From Rebecca billardiae RCC1528 (Eukaryota > Haptophyta): DNA of 64,000 bases. The position numbers were made by a program, and so were the translations under genes. How positions within the stretch are numbered: position 1 is the stretch's first letter; every line of letters begins with the position of its first letter. The notes below the pieces were generated by a model. The model saw only the letters and a list, made by a program, of their open reading frames with translations. It was not told the DNA's origin and ran no database searches. This document shows positions 42,684 to 54,710 of this stretch, in pieces. Location: positions 682,001-746,000 of the forward strand of contig OZ251238.1 in assembly GCA_965240325.2 (NCBI GenBank). Reading direction: 5' to 3'.

Positions 42684-44504
42684 TCACGACTTTGCCCGGC
42701 CGCTGATGGCTTTGCCCGTCGTCGCCGTGGAGGCGGCGCCGCTTTTGCGCACGCCGCCTGCTGCGATGCCGGTGTGTCCCCCTGACGCCGCGCCCGAGCC
42801 TGCGCCCGCGCCCAGCTTGCCCGCGCTGTCTGTGCGCGGGATGTCCCCGGAGGACACGCGTCGCGGCGCGCCCGACCCCGCGCGGGGCGGGCCCAGCATG
42901 TTGGACGAGCCCGTGCCAGTCGAGTCCCCCGACTGCCTCAACCCGCCGCGCGAGGCGCGCGTCGCGGAGCCGAGCGCGCTCGCGCCAACCTTGGCGCCGC
43001 TGGCGCGCGCCGCTGACGCCTTGTCTGGCGCAGCCACCCGAGGCACGCTGCTAGATGAGCCGCCGCCCGCGCCACCGCGCTTCCCCATCTTGACCGAGTC
43101 CTTGCCGCCGAGCTTCTCGGCGGCCTGCTCGGCCGCGCGCCGCTTCGCCTCGTTCAGCGCCGCCTCCGCCTCCGCCTCGAGCTGCGCCTCCTCCTCGGCG
43201 TGCTTGGCCGCGTCCTCGGGCGAGAGGGGCGCCGAGCCGCTCACGAGTCTGATGCGACTGCACTCGTCCGCGGCGTCGTCCGCGGCCTCGCGCACGTCCG
43301 CCATGGCGTCCTTGCTCGCAAGCCTGCGCGCGAGTGCCGCGGCGCGAGGGCGGTGCGCGTAGAGGCAGGGGCGGGGGCGTGAGCCGCGCGCTGCGCGGCG
43401 CCGCTGCGCGCGCGCCACCGCGCGTCGGGAGGGCGCGCCCATCCGCGCGCGCGCGTCCGCACCGCTCTAGGTGCGCCTTGAGTGTGTCCGCAAGCTTGGC
43501 GTCGACGGGCAGACGCAGCCGCTTCTTCACGTCGGGCAGGATGCGCACCGCGGCGAGCCGCACGTTCGAGACGGCGTCCTCGCAGAAGGAGAGCAGCGTC
43601 TCTAAGTAGCCGCTCGACTGCGCGCCGCAGCGCAACGGGCCGGGCCGCGGGCGCCGCCGACGGATGAGCACGGGCGCGCGGCGCGAGGGGCGCGAGGGGC
43701 GCACGGGTGCGTGGCACACGGCGGCGTGCAGCAGCGGCTGGCGCCGCACGAGCCGCGCTCTCCCCCGCCCGTCGGCAATCCGAGGCCTGAGGGCCGCTCG
43801 CTCGCCCGCCCGCTCGCTCGCCCGCTCGCCCACGCGCCCACACGCGCCCACACGCGCGCCCGCACCTGAAAGTAGTGCGCTGAGAAGCGAGCCATCACCT
43901 GCGCGCACACGTGCACAAAGAGCAGCCGCTGCCCGTACGAGCTGCCGTGGCCGAACTCGCGGAGGAGGCGCTGCGAGATGAGCGAGCGCTGCGCGGGCTT
44001 GGCCTGCGCGACGCGCGCGGGCGGGGCGGGGTGAGGCGCAGGTGAGCACCGGGGGGCGCCACGCACCGCGCGTGCGCGCGCGCGTGCGCGCGCGCGCGGC
44101 TCACGCCCCCGCGGGCGCGCGCGCGACACGGGGCTCCAGGGAGCGCGCTCGCGCCACCGCGCGCGCTCACCGCACGCATGAGGTACACGAGCACCGACGC
44201 CGCCTCCTGCCGCACCGACGGCACGCCGGTGGCCATGTACTCGTACAGCGAGGGCAGGAAGTGCGCGTGGATTTGCTCGGTATCGAACCAGTGCGGTAGC
44301 CTGTAGTAGTGGGACAGGAGGCTGAGCAGCCGGCGCCACGAGGGGGCGGCTCTGCTCTCCAGCTCGACCAGGTCGCCGAGGAGCTGGCCCGCGAGCGCGG
44401 TGCGCGCCGTGTTGCGCGCGGGCGTGGCGGTGCCCGCGCCGCCGCCGCCGCCGGAGCCGTTCGCCGCGCCGCCCCCCGCCTTTGCGCCCTTTGCCGAGGC
44501 CGCG

Positions 44505-44551
<47 letters not shown>

Positions 44552-46182
44552 CCCGGGAGCGCTCGCGTCCGCGCCCTCGCCGCCGAGCAGCAGGTCGACC
44601 ATGTCGCCCAGCTTGGGCAGCAGCGCGTCGAGCACCTGCGGCTCCTCCGTCTTGAGGAGCGAGCGGTACTCGAACGCGAGGTGGCGCACCGCAGCCTCCG
44701 GCCCCAGCAGCCGCGCCACCTCGTGTACGCCGGCCGCGACGCGCCGCCGCACGCCGGCATCTGAGTCGGACATGAGGGCGCCGACGGAGTCGACGAGCGG
44801 CGACTCGAGGAAGCGCTGCGCGCCGATCGACGCGACGAGGGCGGGCAGGTTCCGCGCCGCCTCCTGCCGCACGCCCACGTCCGCGTGGCTCGCGAGCCCG
44901 GCGAACACGCCGAGTGCGAACGTGAGGTCGGTGCTCCGTTCGCTTTGCGCGACCGGCCCGCTGAGCGCCGCGCCAGAGCCCTCGGCCTTGGCGGCCGCCT
45001 CGTCGGTGTCCGCGCAGAGCTTGACGAGCAGCGGGCCGAAGCCCGCGGCGACGCGGCGGATCAGCTCGCACTCCTCCGCGTTGAGCACCTCGCCCTCCGC
45101 GCCCAGCCGCGTCGACGTCTCCACGACCGCCTTCACAGCCGGCAGCACGGCCGCGCGCCGCTTCTGTGGCTCTTTGTCCCAGCTGAGGTAGGTCTGCACG
45201 GCGGCCTCGAAGGCGGCGGCGCGCACGAGCGGCTGCTCGTCGCGCAGCAGCTCGAGCAGCTCGGGCAGCAGCCGCTGCTTCGCCACCGCCGGCCCCAGCG
45301 CGCGCGAGATCGGCTCGATCTGCGCGCACATGGCGCAGCGCACCTCGCCGTCCGTGTCCTGGCACAGCGCGAGCGCCTGGTCGACGAAGGTGGACTGCAC
45401 GAAGCCCTGGCTGTCGGTGGAGACGGCGGCGATCTTGCCGAAGAGCACGGCCGAGGTCATCCGCCCCTCCGCGCTGCTCGACGGGTCCGACTTGGCCAGC
45501 GCCAGGTCGAGGACCTGCCCTCTCACCTGCATCCGCGGCACGAGCCGCGCGCTCAGCAGCTCGAGCAGCACGTGGAGCCATGGCTCGGCGGACGGCCCGC
45601 CCGCCTGCAGCTGCTGCACGATGTACGGGAGCAGCAGCTCGGCGACCGGCGTGTCGGAGAGGCAGCCCTCCGAGATGGCCGTGCACAGGCTCTCCGCCGC
45701 CTTTGCCTGCTGCATGCCGTCCATCGACGGCAGTTGTTGCTGCGCGCGCGCGCGCGCGGCGAGGGTGGGCGGGGCACGCGCGCGGGCAGAGGGCGGGCGG
45801 GCGGCGGCGGGGTGAGCGTGCCAGACGCGCGCGGACACGCCGGCGCGGCCAGCCGCTCGGCACGCCCCGCGCGTGCTGTCCCGCGGCGCCGCACGCTCGG
45901 CCGCGCCGCTGCCGCGCGGCTCCGCACCGTCAGCACGGGCACGAGGCGCTCGACGGCCTCGCCGCGGAAAATGCGCAGCGTGCGCGCGAGCGTGTTGATC
46001 ACGCACTCGCGCTGCACTTTCTGCCCGTTGCCCAGGAAGAGCGCCTGGGCCTCGAGCTCGGGCGTGTCGTCTGGCACAACGAGCGCCTCGATCTCCTCGT
46101 CCGATTTGCTCAGATTCTTGAGGACGCCGACCTCGTCGCGGTCCTTGCGCCCGTCAAAGTCGAAGTCGAGCAGGTCGTCCAT
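42684..46182 (-). CDS. Protein phosphatase 4 regulatory subunit 4-like HEAT protein
   Basis: Five exons, 46182-45928, 45739-44171, 44003-43866, 43617-43463 and 43323-42684 (introns 188, 167, 248 and 139 nt), giving 918 residues. The N-terminus, EIEALVVPDDTPELEAQALF then ECVINTLARTLRIFRGEAVE, aligns with the start of animal PPP4R4. HEAT helices follow: LCQDTDGEVRCAMCAQIEPI, LLPELLELLRDEQPLVRAAA and DSDAGVRRRVAAGVHEVARL. The last repeat, SNVRLAAVRILPDVKKRLRL, matches the PPP4R4 end of the HEAT array. A 17-Gly run and a Ser/Gly/Arg-rich ~200-residue tail are lineage-specific. PPP4R4 binds the PP4 catalytic subunit and is thought to localise it. Exon joins are supported by alignment (HYFQ to SSGYLETLL). 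It is head-to-head with COQ2. Confidence 0.82.
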
Positions 46183-46418
46183 GGCCCACCCTCGCGCCAC
46201 CCGCGCGTCGCCGCCCCGCGGCTGTCACCAGCGTCGAAGGGTGCCCGCAGGGAAAGCGAGGCGAGGTGTCGCACCCACCCCGCGGTGCGCTGCCACAGCA
46301 CCGGTAACAAGTTGCTTGTTCTATTTGCGAGATGAAAGAATTTCGCGCGGAAAAACGACGAATGTACAGTTTTTCCGTCCGCCGGTATTTCTGATTGATT
46401 TTTTCGTCGACCGCCGCG
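46183..46418. promoter_or_regulatory. Bidirectional promoter region, PPP4R4-like / COQ2
   Basis: 236 bp between divergent ATGs. The half nearer COQ2 (46310-46400) is unusually AT-rich, with several AAAA/TTTT runs, and is the likely core promoter. Confidence 0.6.
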
Positions 46419-47561
46419 ATGATGACACTGCTCGCCGCGCGCTCCGCGCGCGCGCGCCATGCACACGCGGCGGCACGATGGCGCCTCTCGTGCGCACGCC
46501 TGTGCTCGGCGCGCACGCCTCAGCCGCCGCCGTCGCCGCTCCGCACGCCTGACCAGCCCACGCCGGCCGCCAGCTCGTACACCGACATCAGCACGGGCAC
46601 ATGGGCCGAGCGGCTGCTGCCGGCGGCGGCGGGGCCCTACCTGCGGCTCGCGCGATGGGACCGGCCGACGGGGACGTACTTGCTCCTCTGGCCGTGCGTC
46701 TGGGGCACTGCCCTCGCCGCCCCCGCGGGCGGCCTGCCGGACGCGCGCCTGATCGCGCTCTTTGCCGTCGGCGCCCTCGCGATGCGCGGCGCCGGCTGCA
46801 CGATCAACGACATGTGGGATCGGGACATCGACCGGCAGGTGGAGCGGACGCGCGGCCGGCCGCTGGCGTCGGGCGAGGTCTCGATGGCGCAGGCGAGCGC
46901 CTTCCTCGCCGCGCAGCTCGGCGTCGGCCTCTGCGTGCTCACCCAGCTCAGCGCGCCCACCGTCGGCCTCGCGCTCGCGTCCGTCCCGCTGGTGGTGGCA
47001 TACCCTCTCGCCAAGCGCTTCACCGGCTGGCCGCAGCTGGTGCTCGGGCTGACGATCAACTGGGGCGCGCTGGTGGGCTGGACCGCGGCCACAGGCTCGC
47101 TCGTGCCCGGCCCGCAGCTCCTCCTGTACGCGGGCGCGCTCTGCTGGACGCTCCACTACGACACGGTGTACGCGTACCAGGACCTGACCGACGACGAGCG
47201 CATCGGCGTGCGCTCGAGCGCGCGCACGCTGGGCAGGGAGGGCGCGGCGAGGCTGGCGCTCGGGCTGTGGGCGGCGGGCGCGGCGGTGGGGGTCGCGGGC
47301 GCTGGCGCCGTCGCGGGCCTCGGCGCCTCCGCCCCCTTCCTCGGAGGCACGGCGCTCGCGGGCGCCGCGCTGGGCGCGCAGGCGGCCACGGTGAGGCTGG
47401 ACGAGCGCGCAGACTGTCTGCGTGCCTTCCGGCGGTCGGCGGCGTTCGGCCTCGCCATCTCCGCCGCGATCATTCTCGGGCGGCTCCTGCAACCCGCGGG
47501 GGAGCAGGTGCGTGACGAGCAGGCGGAGGGCGCGCGCCGTGACGCGCGCGGCACGGCGTGA
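46419..47561 (+). CDS. COQ2: 4-hydroxybenzoate polyprenyltransferase (UbiA family)
   Basis: Intronless, 380 residues; two adjacent ATGs at 46419 and 46422. The first ~70 residues are Arg/Ala/Ser-rich without acid, a mitochondrial presequence-like leader. YLRLARWDRPTGTYLLLWPC opens the UbiA domain. The two prenyl-diphosphate-magnesium motifs are NDMWDRDID (130-138) and YDTVYAYQDLTDDE (247-260). About eight hydrophobic segments follow the family pattern. The enzyme attaches the polyprenyl tail to 4-hydroxybenzoate in ubiquinone synthesis at the inner mitochondrial membrane. LARWDRPTGTYLLLWP is closer to COQ2/UbiA than to plastid homogentisate or chlorophyll-branch relatives. Confidence 0.92.
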   Translation: MMTLLAARSARARHAHAAARWRLSCARLCSARTPQPPPSPLRTPDQPTPAASSYTDISTGTWAERLLPAAAGPYLRLARWDRPTGTYLLLWPCVWGTALAAPAGGLPDARLIALFAVGALAMRGAGCTINDMWDRDIDRQVERTRGRPLASGEVSMAQASAFLAAQLGVGLCVLTQLSAPTVGLALASVPLVVAYPLAKRFTGWPQLVLGLTINWGALVGWTAATGSLVPGPQLLLYAGALCWTLHYDTVYAYQDLTDDERIGVRSSARTLGREGAARLALGLWAAGAAVGVAGAGAVAGLGASAPFLGGTALAGAALGAQAATVRLDERADCLRAFRRSAAFGLAISAAIILGRLLQPAGEQVRDEQAEGARRDARGTA

Positions 47562-48097
47562 CCGGCGGGCCCAGCCCGTGGGCAGGCCAGGCTCCGCGCA
47601 CGGTCGCGCGGCCTAGTGGCTAGTGCTCCTCGCCCATGGGGCCGTCCGTGGGCGTGGGCGCGTGGCTCGTGGCTCCGGTCCGCTGAGTCCGACGGTCCGA
47701 AGCTCTCAGACTCAGTCGCATCTGGAGAGCAGCCTGGCCGTCTGACGATGCGGACTCGATGAAACCTGCCACGACTGCGATGGCCTAGTGGCCCGTACTA
47801 GCCCTACTACGGGCCGGCGCCTCTAGCTAGTGTGCGGGCTGCGCAGCAGCGTACACTCGCTAGTCGCTACACGTCTCCGGTTGACGAAGCGGGGCGATTC
47901 CGGCGCTGAGAAAGCGGCGCACTCCGGACGACGCAGCCATCAACTTCAAACGATGCCGGTGGTTGAAAGCTAGAGCGATCGAAAAGCAAACAGTCGTCGC
48001 TTACCGGCAGCACTGCCCCGTGCAGCCGCTTGCCCAGCAGCGCGAGCGCGCGGGAGGAGCGCGGCTCGCGCTGAGCGCGCGGGGCTGAGCGGCCGGT
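47562..48097. other. Intergenic, no gene seen
   Basis: 536 bp between two plus-strand genes, with CTAGTG/CACTAG-like words repeated (47613-47840). The promoter of the following giant gene must lie here. Confidence 0.45.
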
Positions 48098-51000
48098 ATG
48101 CGCGGCATGTTCGGCGCGCGCCGACGCGCGCCCGAGTCGCCCGACATCGACGTGCACCAGCGGCTGCAGCTCTTCCAGTCGACGCTGCGCACCGAGCTGG
48201 GCGATGTGAGCTCGCAGCTGCCGGCCAATGCCGCGACGCTTGTGCGCATCGGCGCGATGGACGAGCGCGAGCGGATCAGCGAGCTGCTCCAGCGCAAGGC
48301 CGAGCTCGAGCGCCAGGTGCCCTTCTGCGACGAGTTCGTCGCGCGCCTCCTCGCGCTGCAGAAGCGCTGCCGCGCGGTGCGCTCGGAGCTCGACTCTGGC
48401 AGCCTGGTCACGGCCTCGCGCGAGCTGCACTCGATCACGGCGCACACGGACGAGCTGGTGGAGGCGGTGGGTGACGTGGTGGAGTCGACGCCCGCGCTGC
48501 ACGACTACATGATGGCGCAGCTGCGCCGCCTCGGCCACCGCATCCACGCGCTGCTGCTGCGCGCGAGCGCGAGCGCTGGCGGCGCGGCCGCCCTCGACGC
48601 GAGCTCGGCAGAGGCGGAGGCGGCGGCTGAGGCGGCGGCGACGACGGGTTGGGGCGAGGCGGGGCCGTCGTGGCTCGGCACCGCCTCGCCCTCGCCGCGC
48701 TCGCCCACCTCGCCCTCCGCCCTCGGCCGGCAGGTCTCGTTCGGCGCCGCCTCGTCTGTCGGCGAGAGCGCGCGGGGTGTGCGAGGCCTCGAGCAGCTGC
48801 CGCGCTCGCGCCCCAGCTCGCCCGCGCGCTCGGCGGCGCGCTCCGCGGGCGGCGGCGCGAGCGAGGCCGGCGACCTGGCGCTCGACTCGCCCACCGGCGC
48901 CGGCCTGCGCGCCCGCGGCCTCCCGAGCGGCGAGCAGTCGCAGCTGCGGCACGCGCAGCTGATCGAGGCGGCCGCGCGCCGCTGGGCATCGCGCACAGAC
49001 GTGACGCTGCGACAGAGCGCGCCCCCCGAGTCGGTGCTGTTCCCGGGGCGCGCGGCGGGGCCCGCGTCGCACAGCACGCGTGGGTGCAGGCCGCGCTCGC
49101 CGCGCTCGCCGCCCGCGCCGCAGGGCAGCCTCTCGCCGCCGCGATACGACGCCGACCCGTCGCCGCACGGCCGCGCAGCGTCGCGCGCGAGGCCGTCGCT
49201 TCAGTCTCCGGCGCCGCCGCCCGCCGTCACCATCACGGCTCACTCGGACACCGCGTCGTCCGTGGCGGAGGGCAGCACGCCGCGCTCGCCCCGGCCACGC
49301 TCGCCTGGCCTGCGCCCAGCCCGCCCGGCCGCGCGCGAGGCCGCCGCCGCCCGCCCGCCCGTGCGCGAGGCCACGGCGGCGCGGCCTCCGATTCGGGACA
49401 CCATTGTTGAGTCCGTGGCGGCGCGTCCGCCCGTTGTTGTGCGCAGCTGCGCCCGCGGCTGCGTGCCCCGGCCGCTGGCGCAGCCGCCGAGCGCGGCGGT
49501 GCAGCGCGTGGCGGCGCCGGCGCCGCTGCCTCGCGTGGAGTGCGTGCGCTCACGCCCGCCGCCCGTGCCCACCGAGTCATCACGACCGGCCGCTGTCGCC
49601 GCTCCGACCACCCCGCCGCGCTCGCCTCCGCGCGCGCGGCGCTCATCGCTCGGCACTGCGCCGGAGACACCCGAGCTGCCGCCGCGCACGCCGTCGCCGT
49701 TGAGGAACGCCGCGGTGGCCCCCGCGCCCGAGCTCGAGCTCCCGCCCTCCGAGACCGCCGCGCGCGCAGGTCCCAGCCGACCGCCCGTCTCGCTCACCGC
49801 GCGCGTGACGCAGCACTCTGCCCTGGGCCTCCGCCCGACCGCAGCCTCGAGCGCGGCGGAGGCGGCGGACTGGCCGGAGGCGGGTGAGGCGCGGGCGCAG
49901 TCGCCCGAGTGCGCGAGCGAGTTCGGTGGGAGCACCGTGGCCTCGCGCCCGTCGTGCCGCGAGCTGCGCCAGCGCGGCGAGGTGCACGCGAAGCTCACGG
50001 CCATCGACGCCGCCATCGCCGCCGCGCGCATGCGCCAATCTCGCCAGCTCAGATCGCCGCCGCAGACGACGGCAGCCATGCTGGAGGGAAGGGGGCGGTT
50101 TCGGGACCGCGGCGCGCTGGGCCCGGCGGGCTCGACCGCCATCGTGCCGCTCTCGCCGCAGCCGTCCACCAAGGGCGGCGCCGCCTCGTCCAAGCTGCGC
50201 GCCGCCGGCACCAAGAAGGGCGCAGCCGCAGCCAGCTCGCGCAAGAAGCCGGCGGCGGCGCACGGCGGCCGCGGGGGCGGTGCGTCTGTGCTCGGCCTCG
50301 TGGCCGAGCGAGAGAGAGGCTCGGCGAGCGCCTCGCGCGGCGGGCTCGTCGAGCGGCACGAGACGACGGTTGTGAGCGTGGAGGAGGAGCGGGACGAGGC
50401 GAAGAAGAGCGCGCGCAGGACCCGCCTCGCGCTCTGCTGCTGCGCGTGCTGCGCGCTGCTGCTGTGTCTGCTGCTGCTGCTGCTGCTGCTGCTCGCATCG
50501 CGCTGCGCCGCGGACGCTCGCGACGACGACGACGGCGACGGCCTCGTCGACGCGCCCACCGGCGGCTTCTGCGGCTGGCTGCTCGTGCGCGTGTTCGTGC
50601 CCGGCGGGCGCGAGTACGTGGCGCGCCCGCCGCTCTCACCGCCGCCCTCGCCCATCGTCGACCGCGCCGCGCTCGACGCCGCCGCGTCGGCGGCGTGGGG
50701 GCAGCACGGCAGTCTGTACCGGAGCCCGCCGGCGCCGCCGCGCGGCTTGGCGCACGTGCACACGCCTCGGGAGACCGAGTTTGAGTTCGCGTCGCACAGG
50801 CGCGGCTTCGACTCGATCCTGGCGGGCATGCAGAGCCCGCCGCCGCCGCTCACCCCGCCCGCCGCGCCGCCGAGCCCGCCCAGCCCGCCGATCCCCCCGA
50901 GCCCGAGGCCGCCCGCTCCGCCGCCGCCCGACGAGCCAACCGCGCCGCCACCCTCACCGTCCCCGCCACCGTGGCCGCCGACGCCGCCCAAGATGCAGCC

Positions 51001-54000
51001 GAGGACGGGCCTGCTCTCGGGCGCGCACCACCGCCCACGCGGGCAGCGCGCGGTGCACGGCGTCTCCATCTCGCCGCCGCCGCCCGCGCACCCGCCGCCG
51101 CCGCCCGCACACCCGCCGCCGCCGGCCTCGCCGCCGCCGCCGCCGCCGCCGCCGTCCGCGCCGCCGCCTTCCCGCCCGCCCGCGGCGCGCGAGCCGCCGC
51201 CCCCGCCGCTCTTGCCGCCCGGCTCGCCGCCGCCCGCGCTGCCGCCGCCGCCCGCGCCGGAGGCCCCGCCACCGCCGCCCGCGCCGCCCTCGCCGCCGCC
51301 CGCGCCGCGCTCGCCGCCGCCGCTCGACCTGGGCCGCTGGCACGAGCAGCACCGCGGCGGTCGGGACGGCGTGCCGGGCTCGCCCGCAGAGCACCCGCAC
51401 TCGCGGCACCGCGCACATGCCAATGACGGGCGGTCGCGGCACGGGCGGCACCGAGGGGGCAACCCGCCGCCGTCGGCGCCGCCGCCACCGCCGGGGCTCA
51501 GCCCGCCGCCGCCGCACCGGCCGCCGGCGCGGCCGCATCCGCCGCCGCCAGCATGGCCGCCCTACCCGCCGCCGCCAAGCCCGAGCCCTCCGCCGCCGTC
51601 GCCGAGCCCGCCGCCGCCGCCGCCGAGCCCGCGCCCGCCGCCGCCCGCCCCGAGCAGCCCGCCCCTGCGCAACGCGCTGGGAGACCTGTACCTCCAGACG
51701 CACTACTCGCCCGGCCGCAGGCCGCGTCGCGGCCGGCCGCCGCACATGTCTGCCTGGTCCTCGCGTCTCGCGCTGTCACAGTATGCACCCTCGCCGCCGC
51801 CGTACCCTCCCCTCGCGCCGGGTGGCGGCGGCAGCCGCTCGCACGGCGCGGACGGGGCGCGCAGGCACCACGGGACGGGCGGCAGGACGGGCGCGCTGAG
51901 CTCGCCGCCTCCGCCGCCGCCCACGCACCCGCCGCCGCCCGCGCCCGCGCTCGAGGCCGTGCTCTCGGTCTCTGTCGGCGATTGCCACGTCTGCGTCGTG
52001 GCCACGTGCGGAGGTGCGGTGCCGCCTGCGCGCGCGCCGTCTCCGAGACGCGTGACTCGGAAGCGACGGCGCGCGCGCGGCTCGGAAGCGCCTCCGAGCC
52101 GCGCGCGCCGTCGTCTGCCAGCCCGACGCGTGCGGCGTGTTGGCGGCGGCGCGGCGCCCCCCGGCGCGCGCGCCGCGGCCAGCGCTCACGCGCTCCCCTT
52201 CCTCGCGCGCGCTCGACCTCGCCGCGCGCAGCCGCCGACGGCGCGACCCTTGTGAAATGCTTCGGGTGCAACGAGTACGGCCAGCTCGGCGCAGGCGACG
52301 CGCACGACCGCGGCGCGACCGCCGAGACGGCGCCGGCGTTGCTGCCGCCGGTCGACCTCGGGGTGGGCGGGCCGGTCGGGCCGTTCCGAGACGTGCGCGC
52401 CGTGGCCGTCTCGTGCGGCGACTTCCACTCGTGTGCTCTGCTCTCCGATGGTGCGCGGCTGCGCGCCGGGCCGCGATGGCGCGTGCCGCGCCGTGCGTGC
52501 CCGCGCATGCGGCCACGCCTGCGCGCGCGCGGCTCGCGAGCTCAGCCGGAGCCCACGGCGTCCGCCGCCGCCCCGCCCGCCGTACCGTGCAGGCTCGGTC
52601 AAGTGCTGGGGGGACAACGGGTACGGCCAGCTCGGCATCGGCTCAGACGTTCCCACAGTCGGCACCTCCGCGGTCACCACCGGGCACTGGATGCAGTCTG
52701 TCAACCTGGGGCGCGAAGTGCGCGCCGTGCAGCTCGAGGCGCGCGGCCACCACCACGCCTGCGTGCGCACAGACGAGGGCGCGGTCAAGTGCTGGTGCGC
52801 GCGCGGCGCCGCGCGGCGCGGCGCGGCGAGTGCGCGCGCGCGCAGCGATCCTCGGCGCGTGTTTTGCCGCCGCGCACGCATCCCTTGAGCCACGCGTGCT
52901 GTGCGCCGCCGCTCGCCCGCCCGCCCGCCCGCCGCGCAGGGGCGGCAACTACTGGGGCGAGCTCGGGTACGGCGACAAGAAGCAGCGCGGCACGGAGCGC
53001 GCACAGATGGGCGACGCGCTCCCCGAGGTCGAGCTGGGCGACGGATCGCGCGCGCTCGACATTGCGCTCGGCGGCTTCCATAGCTGCGCGCTGCTGCGCA
53101 CGCCCGGCGCCGCGGCGGCGGTGGCCAAGTGCTGGGGCTCGAACGAGTGGGGCGAGCTTGGGCTGGGCGACACCCACGCGCGCGGCGAGCGGAAGGGCCA
53201 GATGGGGAAGCGTCTGCCGCCAATCGACCTGGGCACGGGCGCGCAGCCGACGCAGCTCACAGCGGGTAAGCACTTCAGCTGTGCGCAGCTCGACACCGGC
53301 GACGTCAAGTGCTGGGGCGCGAACGTGTGGGAGCAGCTCGGGCACGGCTCGGGCGCGGACGAGCGCGGCGCGCGCCGCGGCGAGATGGGCGACCGCCTCG
53401 GGCCGGTCGTCGGGCTGGAGGGCGCGGCGGAGCTGCTCGAGTCGTCGGCGTCAGGCTACTTCTCGTGCGCGCGGCCCAGGCTGCACGCGGACGGCGCCGT
53501 CGGCCGCGCCGCGCTGCACTGCTGGCCTCTCCCGGACGGGCTGCCGCCCCACGGCGGCGAGCAGTACGAGGAGGACTCGGACAACTATGGCGAGGAGCAC
53601 GGCAAGTGGAAGCACCACGCCGGGCTGCCGCGGCTGCGGGGCAAGCTGCCGCCGATGCCGGCGGTGGCGCTCACAGACGGGCGCGACGACGGCGACGACG
53701 GCGACGACGACGACTCGCCGCCGAGCCGCGCGCACCACTTCGTCGAGTCCATGTCCCTCGGCGCGCACTCGCTCTGCGTCATCATCGCGGGCGCGCACGC
53801 CCACGCGCTGCACTGCTATGGGCTCAACGACCGCGGGCAGCTCGGCACCGGCGACGCGCTGCCGCGGCCCGTGCCGCCCTTTGGCAACGTGACCGTCGTC
53901 GACCTTGGGCTCGATGGGTGTGACGCGCGCGCCGACGGAGGAGGGGACGACGGAGGCAGCAGCGCCGCCTTCCTGGCCGCTGCGCAGGAGGGCGCGCGGG

Positions 54001-54263
54001 AGGGCTCTCGCGCGCGGGCGGGCAGCGCGCCCGGTGCGCAGGGGCGCGGCGCGCGGCGCGCGCTTGCCGCCGCCCTCGCCGCGCTCACAGCACTGGGCGC
54101 GGCGGCGTTTGCCGTCGCGGCTCGGCGGCGCGCGGCGCGCCGACGGGCGTCGATTGGTGCCATCACTGCGATTGGTGCGCGCACTGCCACTGGCGCCGCG
54201 TGGCCGCAAACGGACGGTGTCGCGATACGAGACGACCCGGCATCAGCGTTCGCGATGTTGTGA
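48098..54263 (+). CDS. Giant membrane protein: coiled coil, proline-rich stalk, RCC1 repeats
   Basis: Four exons, 48098-52013, 52232-52450, 52593-52794 and 52940-54263 (introns 218, 142 and 145 nt), giving 1886 residues. Residues 1-170 are helical with coiled-coil character (MDERERISELLQRKAELERQ). 170-770 is Ser/Pro/Arg-rich and disordered. A transmembrane helix, CCCACCALLLCLLLLLLLLL, lies at ~776-799. 830-1300 is an extensin-like SPPPPP stalk. Six RCC1 units follow: KCFGCNEYGQLGAGD, KCWGDNGYGQLGIGS, KCWGGNYWGELGYGD, KCWGSNEWGELGLGD, KCWGANVWEQLGHGS and HCYGLNDRGQLGTGD. A second hydrophobic helix (~1820-1840) precedes a basic tail. Each intron falls inside an RCC1 unit. With two membrane helices the stalk and propeller would face the outside or a lumen. 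The arrangement suggests a cell-surface protein; no function is known. Confidence 0.8.
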
Positions 54264-54710
54264 TCTCGGACGACGGTTGTTTGACTTGTTTGTCACCAGG
54301 CCCGGTAGCGGCGGCGCGTGCTGCCATATCGCATCAGCAGTTCATTCGTCATCTGTCGCGCCGCACACCGTTGCGATATAATCGTGATGATGATATCGAT
54401 CGAATTATAAGCAGCGCCGCCGCCTGCTGATTATTGACGATGGGCTCCGGATTCGGTTGACCCCTGCCAGTGGCGGGCATTCTGAGAACCGAGTCGAAGT
54501 CACTCGAGCGGACCATATAGCCGGGTCCCTCCCGACCCCCGATTGATGACTTCCAAGCGACATTGAGCATACACCCACCTCCCAATAGGATTCAGACTCA
54601 TTTTTATAAGTGACACATACAAAAATGCGACCGAAATCCGAAACATGGGTAACTGTATATTAACATGGGTATCTCTGACGGAACTTGTATTCAGACAGTG
54701 ATGTCACAGC
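54264..54710. other. Intergenic with lower GC
   Basis: Contains the short copy of the dispersed motif (54443-54471). From 54580 to 54700 the DNA is AT-rich. No gene recognised. Confidence 0.45.
54443..54471 (+). repeat. Dispersed ~60-bp motif, partial copy
   Basis: GGCTCCGG plus CGGTTGACCCCTGCCAGT match the 5' half of the motif at 7863-7921 and the complement of 57750-57809. The 3' half is missing. Confidence 0.55.

Noticed and set aside
51498-52508. Long minus-strand frames opposite the proline-rich stalk
   Set aside because: Complement of CCG/CCC repeats gives Gly/Arg/Ala-rich shadows with no domain.
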